Position numbers and translations under genes: made by a program
The notes under the pieces: model-generated
What the model saw: only the letters and a program-made list of their open reading frames with translations
Told to the model about the DNA's origin: nothing
Databases searched by the model: none
DNA from: Sanderia malayensis
Taxonomy: Eukaryota; Cnidaria; Scyphozoa; Semaeostomeae; Pelagiidae
Assembly (NCBI GenBank): GCA_013076295.1
Contig: RQOL01000658.1
Coordinates: forward strand, 1,116,001-1,180,000
Reading direction: 5' to 3'
DNA: 64,000 nt
Shown here: positions 36,307 to 46,458 of the stretch, in pieces
How positions within the stretch are numbered: position 1 is the stretch's first letter
Layout: every line of letters starts with the position of its first letter

Positions 36307-36729
36307 CAGGGCCGCATTTAAGTCAGTTGGGGCCCTGGGCCCAAAATTGATTTGGGCCCCTTGAAATATGTAAAAACGTTTTTTTGTCACGTGTATAGTC
36401 CTCAGTACCCTGTGAGCATAATTTTTGGCATACTAACAACTTGCTAACGGAAATAAAATTAAAAGAAAATCACGATTACTGGCTGATGGCGCAAAAATCA
36501 GTGTAGATATCCAGCTACAAGGAATAATGTATTATTTTGAAGATCACATATTGTGAAAAAATGAAGCTACTGTCTTGTTTGAAGACATTAGTTCTCAATT
36601 CAAACACAAGAATAAAAACAACAACAGTTCATAGGTTTTTCGAAATTTTGCTCGGGGCCCCCTAAATCTAAGAATCTTAGGGGGCCCCTGGGCCCGGGCC
36701 CAGTTGGCCCATGGGTAAATGCGGCTCTG
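36307..36729. mobile_element. 423-bp hAT-type MITE, perfect 8-bp target duplication
   Basis: It begins CAGGGCCGCATTTAAG and ends AAATGCGGCTCTG. GGCGTGAT is duplicated exactly at 36299-36306 and 36730-36737, inside the right end of the pogo-type MITE. GGGCCC-rich subterminal blocks make strong inverted repeats at both ends. Confidence 0.92.
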
Positions 36730-36746
36730 GGCGTGATTCCACTGTA

Positions 36747-37364
36747 TCTGCATAGATGGTCCAGCGGATCATAGTTATGTCTTTATTGAATTATGACAAT
36801 TTGGGAAACGCTAATTTTCATCAAAAAATTGTTCCCTCGTGGAAAAAACTCGGTCCTTTAATCCCCCCGCGCAATTTTTCCAACTGTTCACAGATGTAGA
36901 ACTTCCAATAACATGTTGGGTAACTCATTCTATGGATTTCCGTGGATTTTTTATTATATTTGATACTTCTTTATGGTCGAAAGGTTTTATTTTTCTCTGA
37001 AAAACTGATTGCGACAGTCTATAAAATCAGGGCCAAGTTATACCCGTTTGTGTGTTTGGGTGACCCTGGATTGCCTGGCAGCTCAGCACGGATTTCCCTT
37101 CCTCCAGGACAAAATAACTAAGTAGTTTAGGAAAGTGATGAAAAATGGTCCTGTCCAAGTGTTTGTCTAAAACAATTTTCGGGTCTGTGCCCTTCATAGA
37201 CATACGCCAGAGGAAAGATGCAAAGAAGAATTCAAAAATGACAAGAGGGAACATCGTTTATGCTCATGAAACGAAACGTTTATTTCATGACGCCACAAGC
37301 AAAACAAAATACGGGAGACTATTGCAAAATTAGATGCAACCATGAAATAGAATGTCAAGACAGC
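36747..37364. other. Spacer left of triplicated region
   Basis: No gene supported. The opposing short frames at 37027-37397 lack start context, splice partners or motifs. Confidence 0.45.
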
Positions 37365-37970
37365 TCGAGAGAAGGGTTGTGGCAATAAAAGTGGCAAACC
37401 TACCTTTCAAAACCCCAGTCAAGCAAGTGTTTGGGACTAGGTCCTCGCTGGTTTAGGTTTTCCGTCCATTGTATTGCCATACAGTTTTCGTCAAAGCTTT
37501 CACATCTGTGTCTGGTCTCTGGTATCGCTTTCTCCGTGTCGTTTTTCAAATATAATAACTAAATTATGTTGTAAACACATATTTTAGAACAGTAAGCAGA
37601 TGCGGCCTGCTATCAAGAAACATCTGGATTAAATGAGAAAAAGTTACGTTTATAGTCATAGAATTAATTAACGCCTGAAAAGAGATGCAACAGAAAAAGA
37701 GCAAGAGTAAAAATATGCAGTCTCTTGGGAAGGCCAAGCCAGGGCCCCTCCGGGTTAAAGAAAAGTTTATTGGCTATGCTCAGCCGGTACTTTTATCTCC
37801 AGGGTATTCAATTCAACTTTTGATCTTGCTTTTTTCATACTTTGAAGAAATGACACAATCAGTTAACAACATTGCTTCACTTCATATTTCTATTTGTTAA
37901 GAATCGGGCAATCAACTGTTGCTAAGAATTTAATACGATCAACAAAAATGTCAACATTTGTGTCTCTGAT

Positions 37971-38526
37971 TTATTTGCCAACGGATACGAATCTAACTCT
38001 AACACGTCTGAATCTGACACGTCTGAATCTGACACGTCTGAAACTGATGCGTCTGAATCTGAATCCAGGATGGAATGCCTTGGAGCTACCTTCATTAACG
38101 GAAAGAATGGGCTCTTTAGAAAAAATATGTGTAGTTCCTAACAGTTTAACGTCTAGTTTCACTACAACGTCATTGACTGAAGAAAATAAAAGCGTGAATA
38201 ACGCAGTTAAAGAATCTTGCTGGAATTAAAATACAAATTGCAAGAAATAACATATGTTGTGATATTATCTAACCTGTAAGTGCAGCAGGCTTTGCTAATT
38301 CTTTCTTCTCATCTTCAGCTTTAATGCCACCTTATCAACGCAACGCAAAATAACAGTTTAATTGTTGCGAAAGAATTAGCAAATAAATAGAAAATGTCGT
38401 AATATTCCAGTTTTGCAAATTTAGTAGGACGAGGTAGTATAAGGACAAACGAAGCAGATCTCAAATCTTACCGAAATAGCAGAGAAAGACCACAGCGATG
38501 AGGGCCAAAATAAAAGTTATCTTCAT
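37971..38526 (-). CDS. Small secreted protein with cationic FRR repeats, copy A
   Basis: Three exons: 38472-38526 (ATG and hydrophobic signal MKITFILALIAVVFLCYF), 38274-38330 (GGIKAEDEKKELAKP, a charged pro-segment) and a last exon ending at the stop 37971-37973. GT..AG borders and phases are shared with copy C. The last exon starts at 38176 (105 residues in all) or, using the acceptor that C also has, at 38137 (92 residues). After KAFHPGF come degenerate pentapeptides FRRIS/FRRVR and the end RVRFVSVGK. In this copy the repeat glycine codon GGA is often AGA, giving extra arginines. The layout of signal, acidic stretch and cationic tail resembles precursors of antimicrobial peptides or neuropeptides, but no known family was recognised. 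An AATAAA overlaps the stop codon. Confidence 0.7.
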
Positions 38527-38793
38527 TTTGATTCTGACGTCTGTGTCTTTTTCAGCAGATCAATCTTGAAATGAGAGTGAGAACTATAAAAAAGCAAAAC
38601 TTCCTCGCTCTATCTAGCTACAACATATACGCCCTGACTCTCTTCTCGTAATTATTACTAGCAAATCAGCGAATCACGCAGAGCAATAGAAGAGCACACG
38701 ATTAAGAACACAAAATTAAAAATACGAATTCGTAGAGACACTCACGTTGCAGAACTGGTTCTACTTTCTCTTTTCAGAAACTCCGTATTATGG

Positions 38794-38898
38794 TCAGATG
38801 AACCAGAGCGATTCAAATCGAATTGCAGTTCTGGCAAGTGCAACTTCTTGGTCCGTCTGTTTATTGAGCTCTGTTAATTCAATCCAATTTATATTCAT
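38794..38898 (-). CDS. Conserved 34-codon small ORF upstream of copy A
   Basis: MNINWIELTELNKQ... ending ESLWFI. The frame is kept in all three units (33-34 codons, with an in-frame 3-bp deletion in C). It lies in a presumed 5' exon of the repeat-protein gene; in B and C a donor (GCTG|GTGAGTGTC) follows. It may be an upstream ORF or simply reflect recent duplication. No domain recognised. Confidence 0.35.
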   Translation of the reverse strand: MNINWIELTELNKQTDQEVALARTAIRFESLWFI

Positions 38899-39474
38899 TT
38901 TATTCCGGGATAAAATCTTCCTCTTCCTAGTTGCGCTAAAATATCTTCCTGTTCCTCCATAAGCAGTGCAAACAAGAGCAAAGTCGCTTTTAAGGGCCTG
39001 TTTATATGGAGCCGAGTTACTCGTTAAGCCGAGTTACCCGTCTTGTATACAAAATCAATGCAATCCCGGGTGAGTGTTTATATGAGACAGACGAGTAACT
39101 CGGCCAGCCGGGATCCCGGCAAAACAGCCGAGATCTCGGCATACCGAGTAACTCGTTTCTGCCATATAAACGCAAATGTGCCGAGTTACTCGACCACCCG
39201 GGATAAATTCGGACATAATGCGCATGCGTGAACTGTTAACCAAAGCACATTGCATAATTTTTCCTTTGGATATACAACTTCATTTCTCTTGGAGCAACCA
39301 TGTTTAATTATTAGAACTTCTGAAAAAAGATTCCACTTGTTGAAGTCTGTCTGAAATGAGCGCGAAATTGGTTGTACTTCATGTAACAAACACCATTCCA
39401 AAAGTAACCTGGCCACCCGAGTAACTCGGTCTCATATAAACAGGATTCAATTTTCATCCCGCCTTGCCGAGTTA

Positions 39475-40051
39475 CCGTAAATGACGAAATTAGCGCCCCC
39501 TGCCAAATAACCGCCCCTGCCAAATAAGCGCCCCCCGGGATAAAGGCAATTTTTGCAATAAGCGCCCCTGCTTGAATAAGCGCCCCCTAAACAAACGGGG
39601 CGCTTATTTGAATATAGAAAAAACAACGATTTTTATTATCAAGATGTATTTCAATATACTCAAAAACAAGAAATTATTTTAATCGGTCGTTTAACGATCT
39701 TGGCCTCCTCGTTTAATGAGCGAAAAAGATGTTGATCCGTTTGAAATTGGGAAAAGCGATGTTGCAATAACAGGAGCTGAATTTCTAATGGTTGATTCAG
39801 ACCATGAAAAGGATGAAGAAATCAACATCTTATAAGACATTTCATTTTTTTAATTCTTTTGTATTACGCCTGTTATAATATTCATCAAAAATGAACTAAA
39901 AGACAACTGGAAATAAATTTTCTCCCTTACATTGTTTGAGCAAAAATTAATAAGCGCCCCTGCTGAATTAACCGCCCCCGCTGAATTAGCGCCCCCTCTA
40001 AAAGTTTATTTTTTAAATAGGCGCCCCGGGCGCTAATTTCGTCATTTACGG
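39475..40051. mobile_element. 577-bp TA-target element nested in the Harbinger-type element
   Basis: Terminal repeats CCGTAAATGACGAAATTAGC and its inverse, flanked by TA at 39473-39474 and 40052-40053. Removing it restores the host phrase 'ccgagttactcggg'. GCGCCCC-rich subterminal blocks alternate with 'aaataagcg'. Elements with related CCGTAAAT ends lie at 54449-54619 and 55845-56065. An acidic 39-codon frame inside may be a transposase tail. Confidence 0.9.
39716..39835 (+). pseudogene. Possible transposase tail relic
   Basis: A 39-codon frame starting MSEKDVDPFEIGKSDVAI and ending in an acidic DEEINIL-type tail lies inside the TA-target element. Its composition and position resemble the acidic C-terminus of pogo/Tc1-class transposases. 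The DDE core is absent, so the element would be non-autonomous. Confidence 0.4.
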
Positions 40052-40924
40052 TACTCGGGAAGCCGAGTAACTCGGCTCCATATAAACAGGCTCTAAGTGT
40101 GGGTCATATGACGTTGAGATTAAACCACATGGGGAAATTGAGGGGGAAAGTTAAACAAAATAATCTTTAACGAATGCTTATTCCCACCCTTTGCCAAAAG
40201 AAAGATGAAATGAGAGAACCTGTTGCTTATAATCTAATCTAAAAGCAAAGAAATCTAAGTTGGCGAAAGAAGCTTGAACAATGCAAAAGAAGTACATTGC
40301 CAAATCCCGTTTGTTGCGACTAGAATTGTGAAGTTATCTAGCGATTGACTCAGGGGCTTGCGATTTATAACAAGCATGTGATGATAGCTACCTATGTGTA
40401 ATGTCAAAATACATGCAAGTATCTGCCGTACTTAAATAATGATTCAGGGTTTTGCATTGCCATAAAGTATTCGTCAAAACTTTCACATCTGTGTCTGGTC
40501 TCTAGTATCGCTTTCTCTGTGTCGTCTTTCAAATATAATAACTAAATTATGTTGTAAACACATATTTTAGAACAGTAAGCAGATGCGGCCTGTTATCAAG
40601 AAACATCTTGATTAAATTAGAAGACGTTACGTCTATAGTCATAGAATTAATTAAATCCTGAGAAGAGATGCAACAGAAGAAGAGCAAGAGTAAAAATATG
40701 CAGCCTCTTGGGAAGGCCATGGACTCTACGGGTTTAACGAAATTTCTTATTGATGATTCTAGGTACCCAAGGCACCCAATTTTATAAACATAATACACAT
40801 TAATCTATAAATTTTTTCCCTTAATACGAAAAAATGACGCAACCATTATCAAAAACTTAGCAGTCAACTGTAGATAAGAATTGAATGCGATAATCATGAA
40901 AATGTTGTTATTTTTGTCTCTGAT

Positions 40925-41685
40925 TTACTTGCCAATTCGTCTGAATCCAATGCGTCTAAATCCGATGCGTCTGAATCCTATACGTCTGAATCCGATACGT
41001 CTGAATCCGATGCGTCTAAATCCGATGCGTCTGAATCCGATACGTCTGAATCCGATGCGTCTGAATCCGATACGTCTGAATCCGATGCGTCTGAATCCGA
41101 TACGTCTGAATCCGATGCGTCTGAATCCGATACGTCTGAATCCAATGCGTCTGAATCCGAATCCGGGATGAAATGCTTTGGGGCTACCTTTATTGAAGAA
41201 AGATAAGAAAACTGTTTTTTAAAAAAATATACCTAGTTCCCAGATCAAGAAGTGGTTTCTAAAAGATGTTTTACGTGGTGAAATACTGCTTCATAACAAA
41301 GTTGGCAATAAATTAAGCGGTTAGCTTCACAACAGCTTCCAACAACTTCATTAGTCGAAGAAAATAAAACGTAAATAGTACAGTTAAAGAACTTTGAAAA
41401 ATATGACATTTTAAAAGAAATAACATGTGTTGTGATCAAATCTAACCTGCGGCGGTCTTTGCTACATCTTTCTTGTCGTCTTCAGCTTGAATTCCACCTT
41501 ATCAAAACAAAACAGTTGTTTATCATAAAATTGAAAATGATTTTTACAAAATAAAGCATGGTAATGTAGTGGGACAAGGTTGCCAGGTAAGACAAAGAGT
41601 AACACACAGAAATTCCGATCTAAATCTTACCGAAATAGCAGAGAAAGATTCCAGCGACGAGAACCAAAATAAAAGTTGTCTTCAT
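40925..41685 (-). CDS. Small secreted protein with 15 GFRRI repeats, copy B
   Basis: Exons 41631-41685 (signal MKTTFILVLVAGIFLCYF), 41447-41497 (GGIQAEDDKKDVAKTAA) and a last exon to the stop at 40925-40927. The last exon reads SPKAFHPGF, then 15 perfect GFRRI units, then GK-stop. The acceptor used by copies A and C is mutated here. Alternatives in the right phase lie at 41187 (AAAG|GT) or 41211 (AACAG|TT), giving 122 or 130 residues. The repeat carries about +30 charge. Arg-Arg pairs recur every five residues, so cutting at dibasic sites would release IGF tripeptides, while left intact it would be a strongly cationic amphipathic chain. The terminal Gly-Lys could be trimmed to an amide. The opposite strand is also open through the repeat, but only this strand has the signal exon and conserved splice sites. 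Confidence 0.7.
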
Positions 41686-41955
41686 TTTGATTTCTGTGTC
41701 TTTTTCAGCAGATCAATCTTGAAATGAGAGTGAGAACTATAAAAAAGCAAGAACTTCCTCGCTCTATCTAGCTACAACATATACGCCCTGACTCTCTTCT
41801 CGTAACTATTCCTAGCAGATCAGCGAATTACACAGAGCAATAGAAGAGCACACGATTAAGAACACAAAATTGAAAATACGAATTCGTAGAGACACTCACC
41901 AGCTTTTGTTGCAGAACTGGTTCTACTTTTTCTTTTCAGAAACTCCGTATTATGG

Positions 41956-42060
41956 TCAGATGAACCAGAGCGATACAAATCGAATTGCAGTTCTTGCAAG
42001 TGCAACTTCTTGGTCCGTCTGTTTGTTGAGCTCGGTTAATTCAATCCAATTTATATTCAT
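41956..42060 (-). CDS. Conserved 34-codon small ORF upstream of copy B
   Basis: Same frame as at 38794-38898 with Val for Glu near the end (FVSLWFI). It is followed by a donor at the border of the presumed 5' exon. Role unknown. Confidence 0.35.
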   Translation of the reverse strand: MNINWIELTELNKQTDQEVALARTAIRFVSLWFI

Positions 42061-42200
42061 TTTTTTCCGGGATAAAATCTTCCTAATTGCGTTTCTTAAA
42101 GCTTCCTTTTCCTCTGTTAGCTTTAGCTTCAAAAATTACATCCTAAACGTTTGAGTCACAATAGCGAGAGACAATGTTGGGAACAAGGAGGAACTTTCTT

Positions 42201-43184
42201 CAACCACTAAGTATGAACATATATGAACACTCGTATGAACAAAACCTTTTGGTCCGACTTAATGTTTACTTATGCGAGAAGGGTTTTAAAAGTCTGCAAC
42301 AAAAGATCACCATCCCTTTTTAGAAAACATAAAATTTAAACTTTTGCTGATTATTTGGATGATTGTTTTATTGTGATTTGATTGCGAAAAGTATTTGAAA
42401 TTCGGCTTTAAAATGAGGCCCTGACTGCAACGAGGTATGACGTCACAATCATGAAGCAGGAAACTTTGGCCACACCACAGCCAAGTCAAAAGAAAATAAT
42501 TGTCTTCCTTTCTTATGACTATGCTTTTACAATGGGAGAGTATCGTGAAACCGCTATTCAGGATGCAAAATTAGCTTCCAAAAATGTAGGTAAACGTATG
42601 TAATTGTTCAGTCAGTCAAATCAAATGAAGAGAGCAAACACAGCCTCGTTTCTCTCTCTGGCCTCGTTCTGTGGTCTCTGCACACAAAACAAGATGGCAA
42701 GGTCAAGGATACTTCAAAGAGGTTAGAGCACGTAGCTTGGAAGAAAAAAGGCCAAAACACACCAACACTCCTCCAGGAGTTTGTGTGATCAGTTCGAATA
42801 GGTTTTCCATAGAATGTAAAGAAAATCCTACCACTTAATTCTTTTGCAGCAACTCAAAGTGCCCAAAGTGTTACAGTACCGTAAAGACCATATCAAACCC
42901 TAGGGAGCTTATTTGATGATGTTCAAGATGATGGGGTAATTGGAGAGGAGGAATTCTTAGATATACTTCAGAAATATATACCTGTAAATGGCCTCATTAG
43001 AAATATAGCAACAGCAGAATGAACTTTTATAGTTTAATTTCATTACTGTTCGCAATTTCAGAAAAAGGGGGATTGATAATTTCGGATTTTTGAACATTTA
43101 CATCAACATCTCTCGAGGAGTCAGTCAACCACGAAGCAGGCCTGTAGAATAGTTCTTAGGCCACGCGAAGTAAAGGCAGGCAAC
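42201..43184. other. Spacer between units B and C
   Basis: No supported gene, repeat or transposon. Short frames only. Confidence 0.45.
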
Positions 43185-43822
43185 TCAAGAAAGCGGTTGT
43201 GGAAATGGCAATGAAAACGAAAAGCCTACCTTTCAAGTGCACACTGAAGCGACTGCTTTGGGACTAGGCCCTCGTCTGTTTAAATTTTTCTGCCAAATAC
43301 AACATGCCTCTAAATCTTCGCTAGAGTTTTCGCATTTGTGTCTGGTCTCTTACATACACCACAGCAAGAGTATAGTAACTAAACTATATTATACACGCAT
43401 ATTTTAAAGCAGTAAACAAATGAAGCTTGTTGTCAAAGAGCATCTAAATGAATTTAAAAGAAGTTATTTTATAGTCGCAAACAGACATTGATTGATTCCC
43501 TGAGGAAGCACATCAGAACAAGAAGAGAAAGTGTACAAATATGCAGTCTCTTGGGAAGGCCAGGCAGGCCAGAGCCCCTCCGGGTTAAAGAATAGTTTAT
43601 TGATTATGCTCAGCCGGCAGGCATTTTATCAATATAATATACTTTTATCTCCAGGGTATTTAATTCAATCTTTGATCTTGCTTTTTTCTATGTTTTGAAG
43701 AAATTACGCAATCATTTAACAACATTGTTTCACTTCATATTTATATTTGTCAAGAATCAGGCAATTAACTGTAGCTGAGAACTTAATATGATTAAAAAAA
43801 TGTCAACATTTGTATCTCTGAT

Positions 43823-44458
43823 TTATTTGCCGAAGCGTCTGAATCCAACACGTCTGAATCCAACACGTCTGAATCCAACACGTCTGAACCCAACGCGTCT
43901 GTATCCGACACGTCTGAATCCGACACGTCTGAATCCGACACGTCTGAAACCGATGCGTCTGAATCCGAATCCAGGATGGAATGCCTTGACGCTACCTTTA
44001 TTAACGGAAAGTAAGGGCTCTTTAGAAAAAATATGTGTAGTTCCTAAAAGTCGCAGGTGATGTGGGTTGGGAGTGGAGAGAGAGAAATGGATTGACTGTT
44101 CTACTAATCGACTAATAAACGTAGTTACATTACAAGTATTTACTAATTACTAAATAAACAGTAAAGGATTGGTTAAGTGAATAACAAGTGTTGTGATATT
44201 ATCTAACCTGTAAGTGCAGCAGGCTTTGCTAATTCTTTCTTCTCATCTTCAGCTTTAATGCCACCTTATCAACGCAACGCAAAATAACAGTTTAATTGTT
44301 GCGAAAGAATTAGCAAATAAATAGAAAATGTCGTAATATTCCAGTTTTGCAAATTTAGTAGGACGAGGTAGTTAGGACAAACGAAGCAGATCTCAAATCT
44401 TACCGAAATAGCAGAGAAAGACCACAGCGATGAGGGCCAAAACAAAAGTTGTCTTCAT
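43823..44458 (-). CDS. Small secreted protein with nine GFRRV repeats, copy C
   Basis: Exons 44404-44458 (signal MKTTFVLALIAVVFLCYF), 44208-44264 (GGIKAEDEKKELAKP) and 43823-44043, giving 110 residues with all phases joined. The last exon reads TTHIFSKEPLLSVNKG, KAFHPGF, then nine pentapeptides (GFRRI, seven GFRRV of which one is GYRRV, and GFRRF) and GK-stop. The end RRFGK is of interest because Arg-Phe-Gly-Lys is the classic precursor form of an RFamide C-terminus. Repeat number differs from B (15) and A (about 5, degenerate), with frame kept in all. Function unknown. Confidence 0.75.
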
Positions 44459-44726
44459 TTTGATTCTGAACTTCTGTCTTTTCCAGCAGATCAATCTTGA
44501 AATGAAAGTGAGAAATATAAAAAAAAGAACTTCCTCGCTCTATCTAGCTACATATACGCCCTGACTCTCTTCTCGTAATTATTACTAGCAGATCAGCGAA
44601 TCACACGGATGCAATAGAAGAGCACACGATTAAGAACACAAAATTGAAAATACGAATTCGTAGAGACACTCACCAGCTTTGTTGCAGAACTGGTTCTACT
44701 TTCTCTTTTCAGAAACTCGGTAATGG

Positions 44727-44828
44727 TCAGATGAACCAGAGCGATTCAAATCGAATTGCAGTTCTTGCAAGTGCAACTTCTTGGTCCGTCTGTTTATTGA
44801 GCTTCAATTCACTCCAATTTATACTCAT
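44727..44828 (-). CDS. Conserved 33-codon small ORF upstream of copy C
   Basis: Counterpart of 38794-38898 and 41956-42060. One codon is deleted in frame and the start reads MSINWSEL. It is followed by a GTGAGT donor. Role unknown. Confidence 0.35.
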   Translation of the reverse strand: MSINWSELKLNKQTDQEVALARTAIRFESLWFI

Positions 44829-45285
44829 TTTATTCCGAGATAAAATCTTCCTGAGTGCGCTAAAATATCTTCCTGTTCCCCCTTCAGCAGTGCAAACAAG
44901 AGCAAAGTTGCTCTGAACTGCGGGTCATGTGAGGTTGAGATTAAACCACACGACGAAATTGAGGGCAAAAGTTAAACAAAATAATCTATAACGAATGCTT
45001 ATTCCCACCCTTTGCCAAAAGAAAGATGAAATGAGAGAATCTGTTGCTTATAATCTAATCTTATAGCAAAGAAATCTTAGCTAGCGAAGCTTGAACAATG
45101 CAAAAGAAGTACATTGCCAAATCCCGTTTGTTGCGACTGATGCAATAACATTTCAAAAAATTGTGAAATTATCTAGCGATTGACTCGGGGGCTTGCGAGT
45201 TATAACAAGCACGTGGTAGCTACCCTATGTGTAATGTCAAAATATATGCAAGTATCTGCCGTACTTATATAATGGTTCAGGGTTC

Positions 45286-46458
45286 GCACGTCACAATTTT
45301 TGTGTTGCAACATACACAAGGAAACGCAAAGTGTGCTCAAAATATACACATAACAATAAAACTCATAAAACAACTAAAAACGAGAGGTTACGTTCTGTAC
45401 GCAATGTGACAGTACAGAACGTAAAGAAAAGCACTAATGAATGAATGACACTAAGAAATACTAAAAAGGTCTGGTGACAACTGTGTTCCCAAAGGAGCCG
45501 AATTTATATTTCTATAAAGCTGCACAATGAGCAAATCTTCAGTTCGATATCGTAGAGTAGTTCGATATTGTAGATTGGTTCGGTTGATGTAGCCACCGAC
45601 CTCAATATCCATCAAAAAGAATAGATTATACTTAAAATATTGAGCCAGATAACGTGATGTCAGCAAAAAGGCACTATCAGCACTATTAACAGCTAACGCA
45701 CATGTAAGAACCAATGGATATTATGAAACTTAAAGGCAATAATTCTGTTCAAGACAATAAAAGAAACAATAACCTATTGTTTTTTGACAATGGGCTGGAT
45801 GCAAAACTTGCACAATTTCACATGCAGGCTTTTAGCTACTGTGTCGCACACAAGTTGCAACGTATATTACCGTTGTTGTTGTTGTATAAAAAGTCTTGTA
45901 TCAGAGGCATGTCGTGAAATCGGGTGGAAAGTTTTCTGAATAAATAATAACTTCAACATAAACTTACAATGCTTGTTGCTTGTATGTTTTAAAGTTTATC
46001 GTGCATTAAACCGAGTCGTGGTGCATTATTGTGCTATATAACACATAAGAATTGGCAAAAAGCAAATTAAATTGATAGTAACCTTATATGAAAATCTCAG
46101 TAACACAACTCACTTAATGTGGCTGTCCACATTGAATAAAAGGCCAAGACCAAAAGACCAAAGTTCATCCAACACATTTATCTTCCGAAAACTGTAAAGT
46201 CGATAATATATTCCGGTAAACCAATACAAGTTAGATTGGTTTTTCACCTTATAAAACAAACCAACAAGAAAATATAAAAACAGGAAGAGTTTGTAACATA
46301 GAACGGCAAATCGAATTTCACAATCTTGAACAAAAACAAAAACCGATAATTAACCCCGTACCTCCTATCCTACCCCCAACCTACCTGTCTTCCACTGAAG
46401 GAATCATTACAAGATAATGAAATGATAAGACAAAACTAAATAAATTAATTGTTCATAT
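45286..46458. other. Spacer right of unit C
   Basis: No gene supported. It contains a perfect 13-bp-stem hairpin (45388-45424, 'ttacgttctgtac' and its inverse, 11-nt loop). Short frames at 45451-45714 (-) and 45714-45917 (+) have no motif or splice partner. Confidence 0.45.

Larger units (their letters stand above)
35158..36746. mobile_element. Pogo-type MITE interrupted by two hAT-type elements
   Basis: The right end 'gattccactg' with TA at 36745-36746 and the left part 'gtggaatcctgctataacga' identify the same family as 11540-11726. The interior includes the phrase 'ttttctcggtccctacagag' shared with that element. Two other elements were later inserted, one in each terminal repeat (35166-35618 and 36307-36729). 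Without them the element is roughly 700 bp. Confidence 0.8.
38994..40093. mobile_element. PIF/Harbinger-type element, 3-bp TAA target
   Basis: Terminal repeats GGGCCTGTTTATATGG and CCATATAAACAGGCTC, with further 'gccgagttactcg' subterminal repeats. TAA is duplicated at 38991-38993 and 40094-40096. Unit C has the uninterrupted site near 44910 (gctctgaactgcgggtcat against gctttTAAgtgtgggtcat), an empty-site comparison that confirms the borders. It contains a second element at 39475-40051. No transposase of its own was seen. Confidence 0.9.
37365..40455 (-). repeat. Segmental duplication, unit A
   Basis: Shares extended sequence with unit B (about 40456-42200) and unit C (43185-45285): the 3' flank beginning near 'gggactaggtcctcg', the three exons of the secreted-repeat gene, and the 5' flank up to 'tgccgtacttaaataatg'. 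Introns of A and C are almost identical while B is more diverged. A carries an extra 1.1-kb transposon (38994-40093), without which its length matches C. Confidence 0.9.
40456..42200 (-). repeat. Segmental duplication, unit B
   Basis: Second copy of the 37-45 kb unit. Its 3' flank matches units A and C from 'tcgtcaaaactttcacatct' on, and its right end runs out near 42.1-42.2 kb. It is more diverged than A and C are from each other. Confidence 0.85.
43185..45285 (-). repeat. Segmental duplication, unit C
   Basis: Third copy, about 2.1 kb, colinear with unit A once A's transposon is removed. The intron between exons 1 and 2 is nearly identical to that of A. It retains the transposon-free site near 44910. 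Confidence 0.9.

Noticed and set aside
40881..41171. Plus-strand open frame with RLNPM/RLNPI repeats
   Set aside because: A 15-bp repeat without stops is open on both strands. The signal exon, splice sites and conserved ends are on the minus strand only. The same applies to the plus-strand frames at 37894-38229 and 43788-44060.
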